Source: Histomonas meleagridis (Eukaryota > Parabasalia > Tritrichomonadida > Dientamoebidae). From it: DNA of 64,000 nucleotides. The translations under genes and the position numbers were made by a program. Positions 19,541-30,467 of this stretch are shown one piece after another (position 1 is the first letter of the stretch; every line of letters starts with the position of its first letter). The stretch is taken from positions 496,001 to 560,000 of the forward strand of contig WSYJ01000178.1 of the NCBI GenBank assembly GCA_020186115.1, written 5' to 3'. The notes beneath the pieces were generated by a model, which saw only the letters and a list, made by a program, of their open reading frames with translations, made no database searches and was not told where the DNA came from.

Positions 19541-22500
19541 ATGGGAGGAGTAGCAACATCACCAATTCCAAACAACAGCTCTAAATCAAAATTAATAGTA
19601 GATGGGAATATCATTGGATTTGCTAACCCACGGTATCGCCAGGAAGAATTTTTAGCAAGATTTTATAAACAAACAAATTCAGAAGAGCCCAAAAAGATTC
19701 ATAGTCCTAAGCAACTTTGTGACTTACTTCTTGGGTGTTATGAACAACTTGATAGAATTGAAGATATTCTTGAGGCAATAATTACAAATAATCAAAAAGA
19801 AGTTAGTCCCAAAATTATTGATTTGGATGAGTTGTTTGGATTTGTTGGTACTCCTGTTAGGGTAAGAAATAACTTTTTTTTACATTTAGGAACTCTTGAT
19901 CCACAAATAATAACTCCTGTTGTTGAATATAACAAGTCTAGCCAACCTGCGTTTCAAGATATTCTTTCTACCTTTAGTTTTTATAAGAATAGTTTGAATT
20001 CTAAAGCTAAGATTCCAACACAAATATCAAATCTTTTCAAATTTTTCCATGATTCATCACCATATTCTTGCCTTCCCCCGCCCAATGAATCATATCAAAT
20101 TGATACAGAAGGAGGAACAGTTTCATTTACAGACAATGTTGTATATACCCATGGAATTTCAAGTAATGGTCAATTTCTTTTTGTATTATGTGGTTCAGGC
20201 ATTTTAGAAATCTTTCCTTTATTTAACATGGGCACATTAATTCCACCAATTCAACGGAAGCTTCAACATGAGTTTGATGAAACGGCATCTCTTATTTCTA
20301 ATTCGAAATCGGTAGTTACATTTTGGAAAGGACTTTCACATCAATATCAAATTGTTGATTTAATCAACAAAATCGATAATCCAATTGTACAAAACTTTAA
20401 TCCAAACACACTCTTAACGGTCAACAGCTCTGTTTCCAATGTTTTAATTGAAAAAGATTATCATTATACAGTATATCATGGTGAAGTCACAAGGAAAGGG
20501 AAATTTACCACTGGTAAGAATCCATTAAATCCCGCATTTAAGACATTATTTCCTAAAGTTGATTATTCAACAATACCAGTCATAACTAATGGGCAATTAA
20601 TCTCATTTCTTCATCAAATAGATAACAAACATTATGTTTATCGAGTGTTTTCATTAGTTACAGGTGAACATATTACGGATGAATTATTAGTATTAGAAAA
20701 TCCGATATATGCAATATGTTGTGATATCTTTAATATGTGTTATTGGGCAATTATGAGGAATAAGGATGGACATATGAGTGTTAAGAAATATTTTTTTAAT
20801 GGATCACTTGATTTTAATTTATTTGATTTTATACCTAATTCGAATAACAAAGAAAATAATACTAAATTTAAGACGTTTTTATATGATTTTAATCAAATTA
20901 TATTACATTATATTGGTTCACATATCATTTCTAATATGTTTTCAACAAATAATATGAATATTGTTATTGAATTATTAGAAACATCTAAAGAAATGATAAA
21001 GAAAGATCGAAATAATCGATTATTAATACAATCATTTATATTTTTAATTGATTTAAACTTAAAACAAATTAAAGTCGATGATAAAATTCGAGATTTATGT
21101 TTAGAAATTTATAATTTAATACCTTCGAATTATGGTGCGTTTTTATTCTTTAATAATTTGGGTACATTTATGTATAATAATACTAATCAAAGCATTGAAA
21201 TATTAATTAATTTCTTTATACATTGTAAAGATCAAAAAATTTTGTTGTATGCATTAAATAAACTTGAAACATCATTGTTCATTAGTAATATATCAATTAA
21301 TGAAAAAAATAAATTTTCCGAATTATTTGATAATAATTCTTATTCACAAGAATTAACTAAATTACCACAATTACAATCGTTATTATTTATCCATCAAAGA
21401 GTTTTAGTAACTTCTGCTACACATTATTTGAAAGAAGATAATTATAATGAATTTGTAGAATCAGAAGATATAAATAATCCTTTAACAAAATTAATTAATT
21501 ATTCGGAATTTATCTTAAAGAAATTTAATGAAATTTTAATGAAATATGATAAAGATAAAATTAATATTGAAAATTCATTTTTATTATATTTATTACAAAA
21601 TAATTTATTTTTATTATCAAGTTTATTAAATTATCATATAATAGCATTTTCATTTACTAAATTATTTTATGATTTATTACTAAAAATTAATAAATATTTA
21701 CATTATAAATTAATTAATTTAGAAGATAATTCAAAAATCTCTATTTTAGTACAACAATTCTTATTTATATATGCTAAAAATGCTTCTACATTATTACAAG
21801 GATCTAAATTAACAAATTTTGAAAAAGATTTTTCAAAATTAATATGTTCTAATTTAAATAATCAAGTAGATTTAACAGATACTGATATAAATTGTTTTAG
21901 TAAGAAATTAAATTTATTTTTAACTAGTAAAGGTGATAAATTTATAATGTCCAATATATATAAGAAATTTAAACCTTTTATGCATAAGAATTTAAATGAT
22001 GACTTAAAATTCTTAGATCGATTAAGTTTAGCATCATTAAGTAAACATTTAGGTATTTGGAATGAAATAGTAAATTGTTCAACACCTATAAAAGAATTAT
22101 CACCTAAATTAAAACAAGCGTTAGATCAAATGATGCGAATTCGTAATCAATATCGAAATCAAAAACAAACAAATACTGAATCTAATATTATCTCTAAATG
22201 TCATATGTTAATCCGATTAGAAAGTGATGGTACATTAACAGCTAAACAATTAGGTGATTTTATATGTTCTAAAGAAAGTGTATTAGAAATAATATCATTA
22301 ATTCAACAACAAATTATACGTACTAAATCGACATTAATAGCATTTTCATTAATCGATAAAGTATTAGCTATAGGGAAAACTCAAATGTATATTGATATCT
22401 TTTCTTATGCTTTATCTAAAATCGAAAATTTCGAATCATTAAATATTGTTTTAGAAATTACTAATACTTCTACAAGTCCAGAATTATCATCTTTATTTAA

Positions 22501-25500
22501 TCGATTATTAAATATTGTCTTAAAAACGCCGGAAAGTAAAATATCAATAGTAATATATCGAATATTTCGAGATATTAAATCATTAACAGGTGTAAAATTT
22601 GCATTTCTAAATCAAATATTAACAGAATTTTCACAAAATAAAACACTTTTTGCATTATCAATTTCATTAATTAAATCAATACAAACATTTCCTATTGGTT
22701 TAGTTAATATTAAGCCTTCACCTATGGGTTATTTATTATTATCGATTGCATTTTCTATTATACCTTGTACACATGAATTTTTTAATGAATTCCAAAAAAT
22801 ATTTTGGAAATCTAAATCAAATTTAAGTCGAATATTATGTCGAGTTATGTATTCATTATTAAATTCACCAAATTTAGAAAAAGAAATCATACAAAATGAA
22901 TTTGAAAAAATTATTAATAAAATTGGTAAAGATTATAATAAATTTGAAGATTTAACTATAGCTAATGAAATGATATATTTATTACGTAAATTCTTAATCG
23001 AGAAATCAAATTCATCACAAATATTATTAAATACATTAAAAAGTATTAATGAAAATAGTGATGAATTAATGCAAATAGGTTTATTTACTATTTTAGGTGG
23101 TAACTTTGAAAATATTCGACCATTTTGTAATGTTAAATGTCAAACAAATAACTTCTTTACACAAGAATTTATAGCAGTACCTACAAAAGATCCAAAACAA
23201 TTATTATGTTTTAATCGTCCATTTAATTTAAATGATTCACCACAATTTGTAGATATCGATTTAAATAAACGAGTATATGCTACATCAATATTAATATTAG
23301 AACAAGATTCATTTAATGATTTTGATTTTATATTATCATTTTTTGATTCTGTCTTTAATGATGTTTCATCAATTAAATCTTCATTATATATTAAATTATT
23401 ATCACATTTTTTAAAGTTTAAATCATTTGTCGATAAATTTACTAATGAAATGATCTTAAAACTTAGTAAAAACCCATTACCATTTAATTCAATACCTTAT
23501 ACATTACTTCGAACTAATTTAATACAAAAATATATTGAAGTACCATTATTTGGTATCTTTAATCAATTATATTATAAAAATATTGATATAATATCTTATA
23601 TATCACCTGAAATTAAACGTAATATTAATTTCGAAGTTACAATTAATATTAATTCTAAAAGTAGTATTTATTTTGGTATTATTAATAATTGTTTAGAAGC
23701 TATAGATACAAGATATATGTTACTTAATTATCCTTCTGGTTATTTATTTCCTATAAATCAAAAACGTATTAAATTCCAATCATTAAATCAAATTAATTTT
23801 ATTGTTAATACACAAAATAATGTTTTTATATATAATAATCAACAATTTAATTTCCCTTTAGGTGAAACATTTCGTATTATTATATCTACAAATCGGTCAA
23901 CACAAATAGAAATTAATGTAAATGAAAATAATTTTAATATTAATTCATCACCACAAATTAATTCGATTGGAGTTAATTGTTCAAATAATATAATGCCATT
24001 ATATAATTTATCAAATGAATTATCAAATATTATATATGAAATGAATCCCGAAAAATTAAAGAATTCAAATATTCCAGATTTAACTAATTTAATTGAACCT
24101 ATCTCAATTGAAGAAAAGATATCAAATAATTTTATTAAACCTGTAAATTATATGTCAATACATCCTAATTTTTCAACACATGTATCTAAAAATATTATTA
24201 ATGATCAATTAAAAGGATTATTTAAGATGTTATCATTACAATTTAGTACAATATGTTTAATGAGGATCTCAATATATAAACCAGAATTAATACAAAACCC
24301 AACAAAATTATTTACATTATTAACTATACCTTTAGAACAATTTAGTACTACTTTATTTACAAAGAATAAATTCCCATTTAATCTTAAAAAACCTTCATGG
24401 GAAAATCCAATAGTATTATATATGTCATTAGAAACAGAAGTTAAAGAAGCAATTAAATCTTTATTAAAAATTCCAAATAATATTGATATCATTTGTAAAG
24501 ATTTATATTCAATATGTGAATGTAAATCAATGCATTTAATTAATTATCCAAATATTTATCATAAGTTTTATCCATTTAATCATTATTCTAAAGATTCATT
24601 ACAAGTAACTAAAAAATATTCAATTGTATCATTTAATAATTTTAATAATGTTAAAAAGAATTGTATTACTATTGAAGGAGTACCAAATAATTTACCAAAT
24701 ATTATATATCAAGGACCATTAAACATCGAAATCATTGAAAATAATCAAAATAATATGGATATATCTATGTATAGTATTACACCAGATGATAATACATTTT
24801 GTTTTAATACTGCTTTTGAAGCTATATTAATCTTAAAGAATTTATTATATACAAATTTAACAGAGAAAAATTTGATATTATTAAAATCATCATTATATGA
24901 TTTATATTTATCACAAAGTTTTTTAGTTATATCATATTTTAATGAATTCTTTGACTTATTAGAATTACGATGTAATTCATTTCCAATTTATGATGAAAAT
25001 AATTTACGGAATTATTTAATAAAATTAAATACATTTGGTATTAAATCCAAAAATTTAAATAATGAAAGAGCTTTATATTATTATAATTATGAATATAATT
25101 CTATTTTAGATCAATTCCCAATTAAAATATGTAAATTCTTTCCTGAATTTCTTGTTACTAAAACTTCACCACCTACAACTAATATCTGTGAAATCCCATT
25201 TGTTAGTTTAGATCCAGGTACATTTAAAGATAAGTTTTTAGAGAAAGTCCAAAACTTACAATATTTAGTTCGTACATATGATAGTTTAGAAGGATTTCCA
25301 TTTTGGAAAGTATTACCTTATTGGTTTAGACTTAAGAATATTTGGGAAGGTAAAAACATTGATAATGATAAAGATTATATTGATCCTTATGTCGATCATA
25401 TTAATAAGAATAATATATTACATATAATTAATCCTTCAATGAAACCTTTTGAAGCAATCTTAAAATTCCCTTTAAAGTTTACATTACCTCAAGGTTCAAT

Positions 25501-27169
25501 GGTAATGATATCTACTACACCCGGATTTGAGAATTCCAAATTTTTAATGAATGATGAAATATCTAAATCATTTACATTAACTTCACGTGATAGTTATATA
25601 TCAATTGTCGGATTTAAAGATCCATGGAAATATGTAAAAGTTAATTTCTTAGGATTACAATCACGTTTATCATTACCACCTATTTCTATTGATATTAATG
25701 AAATTCATGATCAATTTATTAATGACATGAAAGAATTTGCTATTAAATGGCAACCTCAACATACAGAAGAATTATTAATGATCTTACCTAAATATTCATT
25801 AATTGAACCATGTTTCTTATCAGCAGAATCAGTAGCAAAGAATTCATTATTAACACAACAATTTTCTCCAATAGTTATAGTATTACGTACATTATTTTTA
25901 CAACATTTTAATTATATTCGAGAAAGACATATCAAAGAAATACCAATTTATTTGTTATTTAATTTAATATCATTTGTATCTTGTGAAGATGCAATAAATG
26001 AAGTCTTTAAGAAAATCATTTGTGGTAATCCTAAAGATTTCCCTACAGTTAAAATCCGTCGACAAGCAGCACAAAGATTAGTATTAGAAGGTAAAGGTAA
26101 TCCAAGTAATAGTATCATCTTCCAATTAACTAAAGAATTATCGAAAGTCGATAATAACTTATTACAATGTCAATGGAGGCCTTGGAAAGTGAAATTCGAT
26201 GGAGAAAAAGCTATAGATGCAGGAGGACCAACACGTGAATTAATGACCGAAGCATCTAATTCTATATTTAATCCAACAACGAAATTATTTATAATATCAC
26301 CGAATGGCCGACGTAAGAATGGTGAAAATCAAGATTATTATATCCCTTATTGTACTAATGAAGAATATTTAATACATTATGAAACGATTGGTATCTTAAT
26401 TGGTATAATATTACGTTGTGGTTTAGCACAAGATTTACCTTTTGCACCATTCATATGGAAATATTTAGTAAGACAAAAGATAATTGAATCAGATATATTA
26501 TGTTTAGATAATGTCTTAAAAGATCAAATATTTGATATTCGAAATCAAATCCAAAATGATAACTTTAAAGAAAATGAACTTCAATGGAAATGTGAAGATT
26601 GGAATGGTAAAATAATAATATTACCAGGACATAACTCAACACAATATGTAAAGAAGAATGAAGCAATACAATATATTGAAGAAATGATATCATTCCGAAT
26701 ATCTTCATTCACACCAATGTTAAAACGAATGAGAAAAGCTTTCAACAAAAACGTCGGATTTAAGAGTCATCCATTATTAACACCTTCATTGTTGTCAAGA
26801 ATGGCACAAGGAACAAGTATCGTGACAACAAAACATTTAAGTTCTATAACAGTAATCACTGATTATAATGACTTCCAAGACCCAGTGATTGTTCGATTTT
26901 GGAACGCAGTCGATAGATTAACAAATGATGAAAGGAAATTGTTGTTAAAGTTCATTACAACTTCAACAAGATTACCAAACACGTCATTAAGGCCAAACTT
27001 TAAGATACAAATAGATAGGCTAAACACAAAAGGGAACCCGGACCAACTGTTGCCAACTGCAAGCACGTGCTTCAATAAGTTACACTTGCCAAGTTACTCT
27101 AGCGAGGAAATTTGTTACCAAAAATTGTTGTACGCAATTAAGAACTGTCAGACAATGGATAATAGATAA
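19541..27169 (+). CDS. Giant HECT-type E3 ubiquitin ligase
   Basis: The protein has 2542 residues. The C-terminal 370 residues are a HECT domain: KVKFDGEKAIDAGGPTREL opens the N-lobe, PNTSLRPNFKI precedes the C-lobe, and the catalytic cysteine lies in LPTASTCFNKLHLPSY (Cys about 2510). It accepts ubiquitin from an E2 and passes it to substrate. Residues about 150-450 contain beta-rich, propeller-like sequence (YQIDTEGGTVSFTDNV), the middle is helical repeat, and around 1360-1470 there is SPRY-like sequence (FEVTININSKSSIYFGI). This layout is like other very large protist HECT ligases. The ATG follows a TCAATA initiator-like sequence. The stop TAA is followed by A. Codons are strikingly AT-rich in the middle. 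Confidence 0.9.
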   Translation: MGGVATSPIPNNSSKSKLIVDGNIIGFANPRYRQEEFLARFYKQTNSEEPKKIHSPKQLCDLLLGCYEQLDRIEDILEAIITNNQKEVSPKIIDLDELFGFVGTPVRVRNNFFLHLGTLDPQIITPVVEYNKSSQPAFQDILSTFSFYKNSLNSKAKIPTQISNLFKFFHDSSPYSCLPPPNESYQIDTEGGTVSFTDNVVYTHGISSNGQFLFVLCGSGILEIFPLFNMGTLIPPIQRKLQHEFDETASLISNSKSVVTFWKGLSHQYQIVDLINKIDNPIVQNFNPNTLLTVNSSVSNVLIEKDYHYTVYHGEVTRKGKFTTGKNPLNPAFKTLFPKVDYSTIPVITNGQLISFLHQIDNKHYVYRVFSLVTGEHITDELLVLENPIYAICCDIFNMCYWAIMRNKDGHMSVKKYFFNGSLDFNLFDFIPNSNNKENNTKFKTFLYDFNQIILHYIGSHIISNMFSTNNMNIVIELLETSKEMIKKDRNNRLLIQSFIFLIDLNLKQIKVDDKIRDLCLEIYNLIPSNYGAFLFFNNLGTFMYNNTNQSIEILINFFIHCKDQKILLYALNKLETSLFISNISINEKNKFSELFDNNSYSQELTKLPQLQSLLFIHQRVLVTSATHYLKEDNYNEFVESEDINNPLTKLINYSEFILKKFNEILMKYDKDKINIENSFLLYLLQNNLFLLSSLLNYHIIAFSFTKLFYDLLLKINKYLHYKLINLEDNSKISILVQQFLFIYAKNASTLLQGSKLTNFEKDFSKLICSNLNNQVDLTDTDINCFSKKLNLFLTSKGDKFIMSNIYKKFKPFMHKNLNDDLKFLDRLSLASLSKHLGIWNEIVNCSTPIKELSPKLKQALDQMMRIRNQYRNQKQTNTESNIISKCHMLIRLESDGTLTAKQLGDFICSKESVLEIISLIQQQIIRTKSTLIAFSLIDKVLAIGKTQMYIDIFSYALSKIENFESLNIVLEITNTSTSPELSSLFNRLLNIVLKTPESKISIVIYRIFRDIKSLTGVKFAFLNQILTEFSQNKTLFALSISLIKSIQTFPIGLVNIKPSPMGYLLLSIAFSIIPCTHEFFNEFQKIFWKSKSNLSRILCRVMYSLLNSPNLEKEIIQNEFEKIINKIGKDYNKFEDLTIANEMIYLLRKFLIEKSNSSQILLNTLKSINENSDELMQIGLFTILGGNFENIRPFCNVKCQTNNFFTQEFIAVPTKDPKQLLCFNRPFNLNDSPQFVDIDLNKRVYATSILILEQDSFNDFDFILSFFDSVFNDVSSIKSSLYIKLLSHFLKFKSFVDKFTNEMILKLSKNPLPFNSIPYTLLRTNLIQKYIEVPLFGIFNQLYYKNIDIISYISPEIKRNINFEVTININSKSSIYFGIINNCLEAIDTRYMLLNYPSGYLFPINQKRIKFQSLNQINFIVNTQNNVFIYNNQQFNFPLGETFRIIISTNRSTQIEINVNENNFNINSSPQINSIGVNCSNNIMPLYNLSNELSNIIYEMNPEKLKNSNIPDLTNLIEPISIEEKISNNFIKPVNYMSIHPNFSTHVSKNIINDQLKGLFKMLSLQFSTICLMRISIYKPELIQNPTKLFTLLTIPLEQFSTTLFTKNKFPFNLKKPSWENPIVLYMSLETEVKEAIKSLLKIPNNIDIICKDLYSICECKSMHLINYPNIYHKFYPFNHYSKDSLQVTKKYSIVSFNNFNNVKKNCITIEGVPNNLPNIIYQGPLNIEIIENNQNNMDISMYSITPDDNTFCFNTAFEAILILKNLLYTNLTEKNLILLKSSLYDLYLSQSFLVISYFNEFFDLLELRCNSFPIYDENNLRNYLIKLNTFGIKSKNLNNERALYYYNYEYNSILDQFPIKICKFFPEFLVTKTSPPTTNICEIPFVSLDPGTFKDKFLEKVQNLQYLVRTYDSLEGFPFWKVLPYWFRLKNIWEGKNIDNDKDYIDPYVDHINKNNILHIINPSMKPFEAILKFPLKFTLPQGSMVMISTTPGFENSKFLMNDEISKSFTLTSRDSYISIVGFKDPWKYVKVNFLGLQSRLSLPPISIDINEIHDQFINDMKEFAIKWQPQHTEELLMILPKYSLIEPCFLSAESVAKNSLLTQQFSPIVIVLRTLFLQHFNYIRERHIKEIPIYLLFNLISFVSCEDAINEVFKKIICGNPKDFPTVKIRRQAAQRLVLEGKGNPSNSIIFQLTKELSKVDNNLLQCQWRPWKVKFDGEKAIDAGGPTRELMTEASNSIFNPTTKLFIISPNGRRKNGENQDYYIPYCTNEEYLIHYETIGILIGIILRCGLAQDLPFAPFIWKYLVRQKIIESDILCLDNVLKDQIFDIRNQIQNDNFKENELQWKCEDWNGKIIILPGHNSTQYVKKNEAIQYIEEMISFRISSFTPMLKRMRKAFNKNVGFKSHPLLTPSLLSRMAQGTSIVTTKHLSSITVITDYNDFQDPVIVRFWNAVDRLTNDERKLLLKFITTSTRLPNTSLRPNFKIQIDRLNTKGNPDQLLPTASTCFNKLHLPSYSSEEICYQKLLYAIKNCQTMDNR

Positions 27170-28053
27170 ATTGTTTTATTGAATAAACATTAAACATACG
27201 AAATGTGAATTAATTCGCTTCTGAAATTGGAAATTTCATCGAATGTTTTTTGCGGAAATGGAGCAGAAAGTGGCACTGGATTCGGTTGAGGAGGAATTAG
27301 ATGTCGTTTGGATTTGTATAATTTTTTAAAATGGATCTTTTTTATAATGTTTAAAATCTAATGGTTTAAAATCTGTTCCGAAGAGATGGATTTTGTTCCA
27401 TTGAAGACGCCACTGGGAAAAAACTTTACTGAATCATCATTATTTCTAGATTCACTCCTCATAAGATCTTTTCTTTTGCAAACACCAATGCACGTTATGA
27501 ACTTTCTGAGTTAGAAGAACTTGATGTTCAACAAATTTGGATGAAATGTGGTCAATCAGCACCAACAGATCAGCACATTAGGAACTCACTTAATAAGCTC
27601 CAATCTGATAGTGATAGTGATGTAATCCACTGTACGGTAGTTCGAGTTCCTATCCTCTAACATGTCAATTGACATAATGCAAACAACAAGGACAAGAAAA
27701 TCGACCGTTAATAACGGTAAAAGTGACATTTTGGTGTTTAAAAATGCCGCTTTTCCATAAGATGTGATAGGATAGAATTCAGTAGAAAAATGATTTAAAC
27801 CAATTATATCTATATCTAATGGAAAACTAATTCCTGTCTTGTTATTTGGGTGTATAAAAGATCCTACAAATGACAACACATAGTTAAATTTGTGAAATTG
27901 AATTGTAAAAGTTGTTTGATTCTGAATAAATAACATGAATTTCCCAACCTAATAAATATGATGAAGAAAAATGCATTGCAAAACCAATTGATAGAAAGAA
28001 AAAAACTATTGTTTATTGAAAGAATTTTCTCTGTAAAATAATAAACGGGTTAC
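27170..28053. pseudogene. Intergenic DNA with decayed coding fragments
   Basis: A plus-strand stretch at about 27380-27660 reads, across a frame break, FVPLKTPLGKNFTESS then FANTNARYELSELEELDVQQ and QSAPTDQHIRNSLNKLQ, ending at TAA. A minus-strand piece at about 27210-27300 reads LIPPQPNPVPLSAPFPQKT. Neither has a start or a family I recognise. A 116-codon minus frame at 27586-27936 lacks coding character. I read this as remnants of lost genes. Confidence 0.3.
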
Positions 28054-28077
28054 ATATTCGTACGTTAAAAACGGTTA
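28054..28077 (+). promoter_or_regulatory. Paired MYB recognition elements before the MYB gene
   Basis: AACGGGTTA (28054-28062) and AACGGTTA (28070-28077) lie immediately before the ATG at 28083, the second as AACGGTTATTCATATG. AACGG is the core bound by three-repeat MYB proteins, so autoregulation is possible. Confidence 0.5.
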
Positions 28078-28082
28078 TTCAT

Positions 28083-28883
28083 ATGCTTCAGGCGCCACTT
28101 CAAAAAGGGGACGAATTACCTTTAGCACCAACTAGAGTACGTCAAAAGATAAACAGGTGCGTCAAAAACGTGAAGTGGTCAAGGGAAGAAGACGATCTAC
28201 TCACGAAATTGATGTCAAGCAATGAACATCAAAATTATTCAAAGCTAGCAGAATTCTTCCCTGGTAAGACAGGCCAACAAGTTGCTGAACGATGGGATAA
28301 AGTTTTAAACCCAAAGCTCGTGAAAGGAAGTTGGACTCGTCAAGAAGATGAAATTATAATACAATATGTTAAAGAACATGGCGTCAAAAATTGGAGAAAC
28401 CTGTGCAACCTCTTACCAGGTCGCATTGGGAAGCAATGTAGAGAAAGATGGAGAAATCATCTTGATCCACAATATAATCATTCTGCTTGGACTGAAGAAG
28501 AAGACAACAAAATAATTGAATTGCATAAGCAGTTTGGTAATAAATGGGTTCAGATATCGAATTTGATGGTAAATCGAAGTGATAATGCAATCAAAAATAG
28601 ATGGAATTCAACACTTAAGAAACGGATTCAATCAGAACTAGAATTGGTGAAGCCACCAGCTATAGATGAAGTTGAATTTAGCAAGAGTGATGAAAGTCCA
28701 ATGTCTCCACCAAAAATAGTGAACTTGATCTCCAGCCCGTTTTCAATTGGAACAAATGGTCCTTCATCAATTCCTCAGTTCTCAAATCTTAGGCGTCATA
28801 TGCCTGAAACAGCAAAGTCTCTTTCTCTTGAAGAGAATCGAATTGCGTTGCTGAGCTTGATAAAAACTGACACAAAAAACTAA
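28083..28883 (+). CDS. Three-repeat (R1R2R3) MYB transcription factor
   Basis: The 266-residue protein carries three tandem MYB repeats: R1 about 31-77 (KWSREEDDLL), R2 about 82-129 (GSWTRQEDEIIIQYV, GRIGKQCRERWRNHL) and R3 about 134-180 (AWTEEEDNKIIELH, RSDNAIKNRWNSTLKKR). The regularly spaced tryptophans and the R2/R3 recognition helices match c-Myb and plant MYB3R proteins, which bind YAACGG. The C-terminal 85 residues are Ser/Pro-rich and probably regulatory. Trichomonads use MYB proteins as general and iron-responsive transcription factors. Most of those have two repeats, so this three-repeat form is the one closest to cell-cycle MYBs. Two AACGG elements precede its own start. The stop is TAAA. 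Confidence 0.9.
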   Translation: MLQAPLQKGDELPLAPTRVRQKINRCVKNVKWSREEDDLLTKLMSSNEHQNYSKLAEFFPGKTGQQVAERWDKVLNPKLVKGSWTRQEDEIIIQYVKEHGVKNWRNLCNLLPGRIGKQCRERWRNHLDPQYNHSAWTEEEDNKIIELHKQFGNKWVQISNLMVNRSDNAIKNRWNSTLKKRIQSELELVKPPAIDEVEFSKSDESPMSPPKIVNLISSPFSIGTNGPSSIPQFSNLRRHMPETAKSLSLEENRIALLSLIKTDTKN

Positions 28884-28962
28884 ACGTACATTGAAGTAAC
28901 CGTCATTTTTCTATAGTTTATTTCGATTCACATAAGCTGTTAATTTTTTCACTAATTTCAAT

Positions 28963-29664
28963 ATGGTGAAGATCCAAGTTAAAGTCATAGGAAAAAATAA
29001 TATTTACGAACTTGAAATTCCAACAGACATACCTATATCACAAGTGAAATCTATTATACAAGAAAAATGTGGTTTAACAAATAATTCAATCAGATTGATT
29101 TTCCAAGGCTCTTCTTTAAAAGACGAAGAAACTTTAGCAAAATACAATGTTAAAGATGGCCAAAAAATATCAGTTGTTCCTCGTAATTCTAATGTAAGAG
29201 AAGATCCTCCACCACCACAAATAATACCAGAAGTTCCTAATACCACACAACCACAATCTCAATCTCAAACAATTTTTTTGAACGGTTTCCGTAAAGATTT
29301 AATCAACACAGGTAAATCATTAAATAAAATCTCAGCAGTAACTTCCAAACTTCAAATTGCTCTTAATGATAGTTCAGATGTTGTTAATGCAAGCAAAGAA
29401 TTTGAGCAGGTTCACAATTCAATGATTTCACAAATTTCAACATTTCTTAATTCTCTTCAAGGCAAGAAATTTGTTTTGAATGGAAGCGCATTCGAGATCG
29501 AAGATACCAACAAGAGAAAACCTGTCGTTGGAGATATTCTTACAAAGGAAGAAAAGGAAGAGATAATCCAACAATCAGCAGGACTTGAAAGCTACATCAA
29601 CTCCAATACTCTCCATGAATCGTTCCTCACGAGCTCCCTTTCGAAGGCTCTTGACGCAAATTAA
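28963..29664 (+). CDS. Ubiquitin-like domain protein (BAG6/ubiquilin-like Ubl N-terminus)
   Basis: The 233-residue protein begins with a ubiquitin-like fold (about 1-75; ISQVKSIIQEKCGLTNNSIR, IFQGSSLKDEETLAKYNV). There is no C-terminal diglycine, so it is an integral Ubl rather than a conjugated modifier. A Pro/Gln/Ser-rich linker and a helical C-terminal domain follow. Such proteins shuttle clients to the proteasome or to chaperones. The start lies after TCACTAATTTCAAT, the best initiator-like match in the window to the trichomonad Inr. It follows the MYB gene by 79 bases on the same strand with its own promoter. Confidence 0.7.
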   Translation: MVKIQVKVIGKNNIYELEIPTDIPISQVKSIIQEKCGLTNNSIRLIFQGSSLKDEETLAKYNVKDGQKISVVPRNSNVREDPPPPQIIPEVPNTTQPQSQSQTIFLNGFRKDLINTGKSLNKISAVTSKLQIALNDSSDVVNASKEFEQVHNSMISQISTFLNSLQGKKFVLNGSAFEIEDTNKRKPVVGDILTKEEKEEIIQQSAGLESYINSNTLHESFLTSSLSKALDAN

Positions 29665-30467
29665 GTTCATCAAGTGTAATAAAAAGTTCATTTCTTTAAA
29701 ATATATAAATTTTTGTGATATGTGTATTTAATTATAAAATACCCAGCAGTGTTATATATGTATTTATTTAATTGTTGGAAAGTTTAAACAAATTTAATGA
29801 AATAGTATTTCATTTGATATTCAAATATATATGCTACTCACATGAAATAATTTTAATTTACCTTGACAAAAAATTAAAATGTTATAATGAGAAAAATCAA
29901 TAAATGTATTTATTTTATTAATAACCTTACTTTCGTGTCAAGTCAGAAATTTTCATTTTGCAACACATCGAATATAATACTATAAATTTTATGAAATATT
30001 ATTCGATATTCATAATAAAAAAGGCTAGAGTCTAGCCGCTAGACAAAATGTTTTTCAAGTCTTTTTTTGAAAATTATTCCTTTATTTCAAAACGAAATTT
30101 TAATCATTATATTGGGGTTTGTACTTTTGTTAATTTTTCGAATTGTTCAGTATGCCTTGAGAAAATCCATAATTAATTTTTTGCTTATTTGTAAACCGAG
30201 TGGACCGTTAAAAATTATGTTGAAAAAGTGTTTTTATTTCAATACTTTATGTGGATACGATTAAAATATACTGATTTTTCTTCGAAAATAAAACAGAAAT
30301 ACCTTTTTCAAAAATTAATTTATATACTAATATATGCTATTAAAATTATAACTATTTATGCATATTATAATTTATTAAAATAACTAGAAATGATAAGAAA
30401 AAAAAAACGATCCGATCATGTCCTTTCAAAATTAAGTTCACATAGGTTTGATTTTATGAATAAAAGT
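29665..30467. other. Intergenic, AT-rich, with a double palindrome
   Basis: No gene. At 30023-30044 two overlapping inverted repeats share a centre: GGCTAGA-G-TCTAGCC and GTCTAGC-C-GCTAGAC. The remaining DNA is AT-rich spacer. Confidence 0.5.

Noticed and set aside
24205-24492. Minus-strand ORF inside the HECT gene
   Set aside because: It is a shadow of the strongly coding plus strand. AT-rich codon use makes antisense frames open by chance.
27586-27936. 116-codon minus-strand ORF as a membrane protein
   Set aside because: It overlaps a plus-strand coding remnant, has no promoter-like context and no recognisable domain.
30067-30264. 65-codon hydrophobic ORF
   Set aside because: It begins with TTG and lies in low-complexity AT-rich DNA. 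There is no ATG start.
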